Assembly: GCA_035544635.1 (NCBI GenBank)
Contig: DATKDQ010000090.1
Coordinates: forward strand, 1 to 5,255
Origin: DATAFT01 sp035544635
GTDB taxonomy: Bacteria; Acidobacteriota; Thermoanaerobaculia; Multivoradales; Multivoraceae
Direction of reading: 5' to 3'
DNA: 5,255 bases
Part shown: one piece after another, positions 1-4,824 of the stretch
How positions within the stretch are numbered: position 1 is the first letter of the stretch
Layout: the number at the start of each line of letters is the position of its first letter
Program-made: the position numbers and the translations under genes
The notes under the pieces: model-generated
Told to the model about the DNA's origin: nothing
The model's input: the letters and a program-made list of their open reading frames with translations, nothing else
Databases searched by the model: none

Positions 1-657
1 GCGCTGGCGCTCCTCGCGGCCGCGGTCTGCTCGAGCGCGCAGGAGACCGAGGCCGCACCGATCTACCAGGGTCGCCGCATCGCGAACGTGATGTCCTACC
101 ACGGCGCGCCGTGGCTCGAGCGGGACACGCGGGAGCAGGAGGAGACGCCGGCGGCGCTGCTCGCGAAGCTCGCGCTCCGCCCCGGCCAGAAGGTCGCCGA
201 CCTCGGCTGCGGCAGCGGCTTCTACAGCCGCCGGATGGCGCGCCTGGTCGCCCCGGAGGGCATGGTCTACGCCGTCGACATCCAGCCCGAGATGCTGCGC
301 ATCCTGGAGGCGGGCGCGCACGAGGAGGGCATCACCAACATCGTGCCCATCCTCGGCGAGACCGACGACCCGAAGCTCCCGCCCGGGGCGATCGACTGGA
401 TCCTCCTGGTCGACGTCTACCACGAGCTGCAGCAGCCCGAGCCGGTGCTCGCGAAGATGCGCGAGGCGCTCGCGCCCGGCGGCCGGGTGGCGCTGGTCGA
501 GTTCCGCCTCGAGGGCGACACCGCCCGCCAGATCAAGATCGAGCACCGGATGTCGGTCGAGCAGGTGCTCGCCGAGTGGGAGCCCGCCGGCTTCGATCTG
601 GTCGAGCTGTGGGAGGAGCTGCCGATGCAGCACCTCTTCATCTTCAAACGGAAGTAG
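1..657 (+). CDS. Class I SAM-dependent methyltransferase, probably exported (5' end outside window)
   Basis: The reading frame is open from base 1 to the TAG at 655-657, giving 218 visible residues; no start is visible, so the gene begins upstream. Counting from the first visible residue, the Rossmann-fold SAM site is clear: motif I VADLGCGSGFYS at 65-76, motif II acidic loop AVDIQPEM at 91-98, the IDWILLVDVYHE strand at 131-142, and the LAPGGRVALVEF strand typical of the family at 157-168. The C-terminus (QHLFIFKRK) is the usual last strand. Before the catalytic domain, residues 1-13 read ALALLAAAVCSSA followed by QETE, which looks like a signal-peptide hydrophobic core with a signal peptidase I site after SSA; a lipoprotein site at Cys10 is less likely (poor lipobox). 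An internal GTG/ATG at 88-93 exists, but the preceding frame is coding-like and YQGRRIANVMSYHGAPWL looks like continuous family sequence. The methyl acceptor is unknown. The family assignment is secure; export is inferred. Confidence 0.9.
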   Translation, partial: ALALLAAAVCSSAQETEAAPIYQGRRIANVMSYHGAPWLERDTREQEETPAALLAKLALRPGQKVADLGCGSGFYSRRMARLVAPEGMVYAVDIQPEMLRILEAGAHEEGITNIVPILGETDDPKLPPGAIDWILLVDVYHELQQPEPVLAKMREALAPGGRVALVEFRLEGDTARQIKIEHRMSVEQVLAEWEPAGFDLVELWEELPMQHLFIFKRK

Positions 658-690
658 ACCGTCATCTTCTCGCGAGCTCTGGCCCACACC

Positions 691-716
691 CTCCCGTGTG
701 GCGCGCGCCGCGGGAG
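691..716 (+). terminator. GC-rich hairpin downstream of the methyltransferase, possible weak terminator
   Basis: CTCCCG (691-696) pairs with CGGGAG (711-716), enclosing the perfect 10-bp palindrome GGCGCGCGCC (700-709). An alternative stem, CCACAC (684-689) with GTGTGG (696-701), overlaps it. It lies 34 bp after the methyltransferase stop and just before the next promoter, where a terminator would be expected. No T-run follows, so a factor-independent terminator is not demonstrated. Confidence 0.3.
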
Positions 717-738
717 CTGCGAACCTCGCGCCTGCACC

Positions 739-744
739 TATAAT
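739..744 (+). promoter_or_regulatory. Perfect -10 box (TATAAT) of a near-leaderless promoter
   Basis: TATAAT at 739-744 is a full match to the sigma-70 -10 consensus in an otherwise GC-rich stretch, ending 8 bp before the ATG at 753. Transcription would start near 750-753, so the mRNA would have essentially no 5' leader. The bases before the ATG contain only GGCGG (746-750), which is too close to serve as a normal Shine-Dalgarno. No good -35 is present: CTGCGA (717-722, 16-bp spacer) matches TTGACA at 3 of 6 positions. Leaderless starts with a -10 directly upstream of the ATG are known in several GC-rich phyla. Confidence 0.55.
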
Positions 745-752
745 CGGCGGTC

Positions 753-3044
753 ATGACCGCATCCCCTACCTCCTACGTCGGCAAGTCCCGGCCGCTCCTC
801 GAGGGCCGTGAGAAGGTGGTGGGCGCCACCCGGTTCGGCACCGACCAGTGGGTGCCGCGCACCCTTCACGCGCGCCTGGTCTCGAGCCCGTACCCGCACG
901 CGCGCATCACTCGCCTCGATACTGTCGCAGCAGCCGCCGTGCCCGGCGTGGTGCGGGTGTTCACGGCGAAGGACCTGCCCGACCTGGTGCCGGCGGCGCG
1001 GCACCGCATGCTGCTCGCCCGCGATCGCGTGCTGTTCGCGGGCCAACCGGTGGCGCTGGTGGTGGCGGAGACCGAGGCCGCGGCCGAGGACGGCGCCGAG
1101 GCCACGGTGGTCGACTACGAGCCGCTCGCGGCGGCGACGACGATCGACGAGGCGATGGCGCCCGGCGCGCCGCTGGTGTGGCCCGAGGGCGTGCCCGGAT
1201 CCTCCGGCGAGGCGGCGGCGCACGGTGCGACCGTGGGCGCCGACGACAAGCCGAGGAAGGCGCCCTCCAACGTCACCGGCGAGGTCACCTTCGCGCAGGG
1301 CGACGTCGAGGCGGAGCTCGCCGCGTCCGCCGCGGTGCTGGAGGCCACCTACGAGACCGCCGGCGTGCACCAGTCCTACCTCGAGCCGCACGCCGTGCTG
1401 GTCGCGCCCAATCCCGCGACCGGCGGCGCGACGGTCTACACCTCGACCCAGGCCTCGTTCTACGTGCGCGAGGAGATCGCTTCGGTGCTCGGCATCCCCG
1501 AGTCCGACGTCAACGTGGTGCCGACGGCGGTCGGCGGCGGCTTCGGGGGCAAGTTCGTGCTCCACGACCCGCTGGTGGCGCTGGCGGCGCGCGCGGTGGG
1601 ACACCCGGTGAAGCTGGTGCTGTCGCGCGGCGAGGAGCTCGCCGCCGGGACCCCGGCGCCGGCGTCGCGCATCCGCATGCGGGTCGGCGCGAAGCAGGAC
1701 GGCACGCTCACCGCGCTCGACGCCGAGTTCCTGATGGACGACGGCTGCTATCCGGCCGGGATGGCCGGGCTCGCGGGGATCCTCCTCGGCAGCCCGTACA
1801 GGATCGCGAGCTTCCGCATCAAGGCGAGCGAGGTCCTCACCTTCAAGGCGTCGGTGGGCGCCTACCGCGCGCCCTGCGCGCCGCAGGCGGCGTTCGCGCT
1901 CGAGCAGGCGCTCGACGAGCTGGCGCGCAGGCTGGAGATGGACCCGCTCGAGCTGCGCCTTCGCAACGCGGCCAGGCCCGGCGACCCGATGGCGCACCGC
2001 GCGCCCTGGCCTTCGATGGGATTGAGCGAGGTGCTGCGTGCGCTCGCCGACCACCCGGCGTGGAAGAACCGCGACGCGGCCCGCAAGGCCGGCCGCGGCG
2101 TGGGCGTCGCGGTCGGCGGCTGGCCGGGCGGCACCGAGCCCGCCGCGGCGAGCTGCTCGATCGAGCGCGACGGCACGCTCCACGTCCACGTCGGCTCGGT
2201 CGACATCACCGGATCGAACACCTCCATCGCCATCCTCGCCGCCGAGGCCTTCGGCATCGATCCCGCGAAGGTGCGCGTGGTGTCGGGCGACACCGACAAC
2301 GTGCCCTACGCCGGCGCGTCAGGTGGATCGAAGACGATCTACACGGTGGGTCCCGCCGCGATCGCCGCGGCCAAGGAGGCGCGCCAGCAGACGCTCGAGC
2401 TCGCCGGCCAGATGCTCGAGGCCGCGGTCGCCGACCTCGAGATCACCGACGGCAAGGTGCAGGTCAGGGGCGCGCCCGACCAGGCCATCCCGATCGCCAA
2501 GATCGCGGCGCGCACCATGCGCTTCGGCGGCCGCCACGCGCCGGTCTTCGGCCACGGTCGCCACCAGAACGCGGTGCAGTCGCCCGCCTTCTGCGCCCAA
2601 CTCGCCGAGGTCGAGGTCGACCGCGAGACCGGGCACGTGACCCTCCACAAGCTGGTCATCGTCCAGGACGCCGGGCGTGCGATCAACCCGGCGGCGGTCG
2701 AGGGACAGATGATGGGCGGGGCGCTTCAGGGCGTGGGCTGGGCGCTGTTCGAGGGCCTCGAGCACGGCGACGGCGGGCAGCTTCTGACCGGGAGCCTGAT
2801 GGATTACGCGGTGCCCGGCGTCGACCAGTCGCCCCACGCGCTCGAGACCGAGATCGTCGAGGTCCCCGCCGAGCTCGGCCCCATGGGCGCGCGCGGCGTC
2901 GGCGAGCCGCCGGTGATCGCGACCGCGGCGGCGATCGCGAACGCGATCACCGACGCCACGTCGGCGCGGTTGACGCGGCTCCCGATGACGCCGCCGCGCG
3001 TGCTCGAAGCGATCGCGGCGAGCGCGGGGCGAAGCGACCGATGA
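753..3044 (+). CDS. Xanthine dehydrogenase/CO dehydrogenase-family molybdopterin-binding large subunit
   Basis: This is a complete 763-residue catalytic subunit of a molybdenum hydroxylase, of usual length for the stand-alone large subunit of three-subunit enzymes. Residues 15-140 form the N-terminal a/b hammerhead domain (GREKVVGATRFGTD, then SSPYPHARI). The molybdopterin-binding domains follow, with TSTQASFYVREE (230-241), the glycine loop VGGGFGGKF (260-268), GAYRAPCAPQ (369-378), GSVDITGSNTS (481-491), GASGGSK (521-527) and DAGRAINPAAVEGQMMGG (639-656). C-terminal GVGEPP (715-720) carries Glu718, matching the conserved catalytic base (bovine Glu1261). The enzyme would hydroxylate an aldehyde, N-heterocycle or acyl-CoA-like substrate; the sequence does not say which. 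The loop where relatives usually carry GQG reads GSN here. No twin-arginine signal is present, so it is probably cytoplasmic. The Fe-S and FAD partner subunits are absent on both sides. The ATG at 753 follows a -10 box by 8 bp, and the stop overlaps the next start (ATGA, 3041-3044). Confidence 0.93.
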   Translation: MTASPTSYVGKSRPLLEGREKVVGATRFGTDQWVPRTLHARLVSSPYPHARITRLDTVAAAAVPGVVRVFTAKDLPDLVPAARHRMLLARDRVLFAGQPVALVVAETEAAAEDGAEATVVDYEPLAAATTIDEAMAPGAPLVWPEGVPGSSGEAAAHGATVGADDKPRKAPSNVTGEVTFAQGDVEAELAASAAVLEATYETAGVHQSYLEPHAVLVAPNPATGGATVYTSTQASFYVREEIASVLGIPESDVNVVPTAVGGGFGGKFVLHDPLVALAARAVGHPVKLVLSRGEELAAGTPAPASRIRMRVGAKQDGTLTALDAEFLMDDGCYPAGMAGLAGILLGSPYRIASFRIKASEVLTFKASVGAYRAPCAPQAAFALEQALDELARRLEMDPLELRLRNAARPGDPMAHRAPWPSMGLSEVLRALADHPAWKNRDAARKAGRGVGVAVGGWPGGTEPAAASCSIERDGTLHVHVGSVDITGSNTSIAILAAEAFGIDPAKVRVVSGDTDNVPYAGASGGSKTIYTVGPAAIAAAKEARQQTLELAGQMLEAAVADLEITDGKVQVRGAPDQAIPIAKIAARTMRFGGRHAPVFGHGRHQNAVQSPAFCAQLAEVEVDRETGHVTLHKLVIVQDAGRAINPAAVEGQMMGGALQGVGWALFEGLEHGDGGQLLTGSLMDYAVPGVDQSPHALETEIVEVPAELGPMGARGVGEPPVIATAAAIANAITDATSARLTRLPMTPPRVLEAIAASAGRSDR

Positions 3045-3216
3045 CCGGTGAGTCTCGTCCCATCGCGCGCACTCTCCTCCTCGTCCTGCCGACCGTGATG
3101 TACGGCGGCCCGGCGCGACGCAGCCGAACGGCCTCATCTATCTCACCTATGCGGGCGCGATCGTGCTCGCCGCCGGGGTCTTGATCCTGGGAGTGGGGCT
3201 CGTCCGCCGACCGTGA
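3041..3216 (+). pseudogene. Remnant of a small multi-helix membrane protein: central deletion plus frame change
   Basis: An ATG at 3041 overlaps the upstream stop as ATGA. It reads MTGESRPIARTLLLVLPTVM then YGG, a positively charged tail followed by a membrane helix. From about 3110 this frame turns into arginine/serine-rich text (PARRSRTASS) and stops at 3182-3184. In the frame one base later, from about 3112, the DNA reads GATQPNGLIYLTYAGA followed by IVLAAGVLILGVGLVRRP and a TGA at 3214-3216: a clear membrane helix with a charged end. Both pieces resemble, from memory, the first and last helices of one family of about 150-160-residue hypothetical membrane proteins. In those the two parts are separated by two more helices with a RAGHAHAG-like motif, none of which is present here. 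I infer a deletion of roughly 90-100 codons, not a multiple of three, with the junction near 3107-3120. A real lesion and an assembly collapse cannot be told apart from this sequence. Confidence 0.65.
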
Positions 3217-3239
3217 CCGACGCGCCGGTGCTGAAGGAA

Positions 3240-3249
3240 TGAACGTTCA
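3240..3249. repeat. 10-bp perfect palindrome in the convergent gap
   Basis: TGAACGTTCA at 3240-3249 is a perfect palindrome. It overlaps a second inverted repeat, CTGAA (3231-3235) with TTCAG (3246-3250), that could form a small hairpin in RNA. It sits in the roughly 50-bp gap (3217-3266) between two converging genes, which otherwise shows no T-run terminator. It may be a weak hairpin, a protein site or chance. Confidence 0.3.
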
Positions 3250-3266
3250 GGCGCGCCGGACCGGAA

Positions 3267-3686
3267 TCAGCGCCGGGTGTCGAAAGTCGCCGCGTCCGGC
3301 GGCGCGCACTGGGGCCACTGGCGCAGCGCCTTCTGGTAACCGGCGTAGCGCGGGTTGTCGATCGCGACTTTCGCCAGCGTGGAGCGGATCAGGTGGTCGA
3401 GGAGGCGGGGATCGTCGATCGGGATCTCGCCGGCGCGGATACGGCGGCAGAGCTCGACGTTGAGCTCGTGCAGGCCGCCCTCGCCGCCGAGGATCGCGCG
3501 CAGGCGCTCGAGCTCGGCGGCGTTCCAGGTCTCGAAGCCGTCGAGCTCGCGCTTGACGATCGCGAGCACGTTGGCGGTGACCAGGGTGTGGAACGCGGCG
3601 TGGCCTTCGAGCTGCGGGCGCAGGTCGGTGCGCAGGTAGTCCTCGGCGGCGTCGAGCAGCTCGCGCAGGGTCGGGCGGTCCTGCAT
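3267..3686 (-). CDS. DUF6285 domain-containing protein
   Basis: This is a small 139-residue soluble protein with ATG at 3686-3684 and TGA at 3269-3267. It is largely helical and matches the DUF6285 pattern as I recall it: N-terminal MQDRPTLRELLDAAEDYL, the core FHTLVTANVLAIVKREL (32-48), LNVELCRRIRAGEI (75-88) and the signature KVAIDNPRYAGY (106-117). There is no signal peptide or membrane segment. Its biochemical function is not known. Members of this family commonly lie directly downstream of aminoglycoside-phosphotransferase-fold kinases, often near acyl-CoA dehydrogenases, and here too it follows such a kinase by 36 nt on the same strand, so the two probably work together. A GAGGG sequence lies 6 nt before the ATG, within a palindrome that may control access to it. 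The tail after residue 120 (QWPQCAPPDAATFDTRR) looks variable. Confidence 0.85.
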   Translation of the reverse strand: MQDRPTLRELLDAAEDYLRTDLRPQLEGHAAFHTLVTANVLAIVKRELDGFETWNAAELERLRAILGGEGGLHELNVELCRRIRAGEIPIDDPRLLDHLIRSTLAKVAIDNPRYAGYQKALRQWPQCAPPDAATFDTRR

Positions 3687-3690
3687 CAGC

Positions 3691-3710
3691 GGCCCTCTCC
3701 GGAGAGGCCC
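3691..3710 (-). promoter_or_regulatory. Palindrome overlapping the DUF6285 ribosome-binding site
   Basis: CCTCTCCGGAGAGG at 3694-3707 is a perfect 14-bp palindrome, extended to 3691-3710 by two further G-C pairs across one C/C mismatch. On the minus strand its 3' arm contains GGAGAGGG, the only good Shine-Dalgarno for the ATG at 3686 (GAGGG at 3697-3693, 6 nt before the ATG). In the mRNA the hairpin would bury that site. It lies within the 36-nt gap after the kinase stop codon, so ribosomes finishing the kinase could open it. Confidence 0.45.
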
Positions 3711-3722
3711 CGCTCGGTCACT

Positions 3723-4757
3723 TCACAGCCCCTCCTCCACCAGGATCAGGTTCAAGAGATCCACCTCGGTCTCCGACGAGCGGCGGCCGATCGCCGCCCG
3801 CTCGACCGATCGGATGTAGCCCTGGAGATGCGAGAAGCCCTGGCTCTGGCAGATGATCCCCCAACGCAGGCTGCCGAAGATCTCCCACCAGCGCACGTGC
3901 GCGGGGTCGACTTCGCCGCCGCCGGCCGCTTCGTACCCGGCGAAGAGGTCCTCGCGCCGTCCGAAGCCGCCGACCGGGGGCTCGGCCCCGAAACGCCACG
4001 AGTAGACGCAGATCCAGCCGAGATCCTCCATCGGGTCGCCGAGGTGCGCGCCCTCCCAGTCGAGCACCGCGCGCAGGCCATCGGGGCCGATCATGAGGTT
4101 GCCGTGGCGGAAGTCGCCGTGGACGAGGCGCAGATCACCGGCGGGTGGAGCGCGCTCCTCCAGCCACCGGAACGCCCACTCGAAGACCGGGTGCGGATCG
4201 CCGTAGGAGTCGGAGAGCTGCCGGTAGTGATCGAGCAGAGTGGCGGGCTCGAGCACGCGCAGCTCGGGCAGTACGCCTCGGTCGATCGAGTGGATGCGCG
4301 CCGCCGCCTCGCCGCACTGCCGGGCGAGCACGGTGCGCGCGTGGGCGAGCTCGTCGCCGCGCAGAATCCGGCGTGCGATCGACTCGCCTTCGACGCGCTG
4401 CATCACGTAGCCCGCGCCGATGCCGTCGCCCGCCTCGAGCACGTAGACGATCTCCGCCACCGGCACGCCGGCGGCGCGCGCCAGCACCTGGAGCCCGGCC
4501 TCGTCTCTCTTGGGGAGCGTGGGGCCCGGCTTCGCACCGGGTGCGCGGCGCAGGATGAGCCCGCGGCGCCTGCCGTCGTCGAGCACGGCGTCGAAGGACC
4601 AGCTCTCCTGGGAGGCGCCGCCGGAGAGGAGGCGCAGGCCCTCGATCGCCCGCGCGCCGCGAAGGTGCGGGCGCAGCGCGCACAGGAGGCCGGACTCGAG
4701 CTCCTCGCCGACCGGCAGAGGTCCTTCTTCACCTCCACCGGCCGCTGGCTCAGACAC
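3723..4757 (-). CDS. Phosphotransferase family protein (aminoglycoside phosphotransferase/choline-kinase fold)
   Basis: The 344-residue length is typical for this family. From a GTG at 4757 the N-lobe shows the nucleotide loop LSGGASQESWSFD (44-56), the LILRRAPG strand (67-74), a conserved Glu86 in the KRDEAGLQVL helix, and the hinge GYVMQRVEGE (116-125). The C-lobe carries the catalytic loop LVHGDFRHGNLMIG (211-224), with Asp215 as catalytic base and Asn220 as metal ligand, and the second metal motif LDWEGAHLGDPMEDLGW (232-248, Asp233). All catalytic residues are present, so it should be an active kinase. The substrate is unknown; relatives beside DUF6285 and acyl-CoA genes are not thought to confer antibiotic resistance. 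The GTG is chosen because GGAGG (4768-4764) lies 6 nt ahead and the family's N-terminal pattern begins there; the frame stays open further upstream across fdhD without family similarity. It is co-directional with fdhD (62 nt upstream) and the DUF6285 gene (36 nt downstream). Confidence 0.9.
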   Translation of the reverse strand: MSEPAAGGGEEGPLPVGEELESGLLCALRPHLRGARAIEGLRLLSGGASQESWSFDAVLDDGRRRGLILRRAPGAKPGPTLPKRDEAGLQVLARAAGVPVAEIVYVLEAGDGIGAGYVMQRVEGESIARRILRGDELAHARTVLARQCGEAAARIHSIDRGVLPELRVLEPATLLDHYRQLSDSYGDPHPVFEWAFRWLEERAPPAGDLRLVHGDFRHGNLMIGPDGLRAVLDWEGAHLGDPMEDLGWICVYSWRFGAEPPVGGFGRREDLFAGYEAAGGGEVDPAHVRWWEIFGSLRWGIICQSQGFSHLQGYIRSVERAAIGRRSSETEVDLLNLILVEEGL

Positions 4758-4763
4758 CCGAAG

Positions 4764-4768
4764 CCTCC
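4764..4768 (-). promoter_or_regulatory. Shine-Dalgarno GGAGG that fixes the kinase start
   Basis: On the minus strand GGAGG runs from 4768 to 4764, followed by the 6-nt spacer CTTCGG and GTG at 4757-4755. This is the only in-frame start in the interval after fdhD with a near-ideal ribosome-binding site. The earlier in-frame GTG at 4793 lacks one. Confidence 0.65.
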
Positions 4769-4806
4769 GGCGACTCCATCGACCTCGCGCCACCCGGGGC
4801 CTCGAT

Positions 4807-4824
4807 TTTGAACAGTTGTTCAAA
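4807..4824. promoter_or_regulatory. 18-bp inverted repeat, candidate TetR-type operator
   Basis: TTTGAACAGTTGTTCAAA at 4807-4824 has two perfect 8-bp arms (TTTGAACA and TGTTCAAA) around a 2-bp centre. It is AT-rich in a GC-rich region and resembles the short symmetric operators bound by TetR/AcrR-family repressors, which often contain TGAAC/GTTCA half-sites. It overlaps the fdhD stop codon (4822-4820) and ends about 50 nt before the kinase GTG, a suitable place to control an internal promoter for the kinase and DUF6285 genes. No regulator gene is in the window, and no convincing -10/-35 pair is evident next to it. Confidence 0.45.

Noticed and set aside
738..2189. Long minus-strand open frame (about 480 codons) opposite the large-subunit gene
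   Set aside because: Its translation is arginine/histidine/glycine-rich low-complexity text without any domain, the usual antisense shadow of a GC-rich gene. The plus-strand frame carries all family motifs.
848..3184. Long plus-strand frame overlapping the large-subunit gene in another frame
   Set aside because: It is arginine/glycine-rich shadow sequence. Only its last part (from 3041) corresponds to something real, the N-terminal piece of the broken membrane gene.
3221..3259. Direct repeat CGCGCCGG (3221-3228 and 3252-3259)
   Set aside because: It is eight bases of pure G/C in GC-rich DNA and is expected by chance; there are no further copies in a regular array.
3723..4757. Antibiotic-resistance aminoglycoside kinase
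   Set aside because: The fold is shared, but pairing with DUF6285 and the overall pattern fit the uncharacterised metabolic branch of the family. Nothing points to resistance.
3393..4811. Plus-strand open frame of about 470 codons opposite the kinase and DUF6285 genes
   Set aside because: There are no recognisable motifs, the composition is typical of an antisense frame, and the minus strand has full catalytic motifs throughout.
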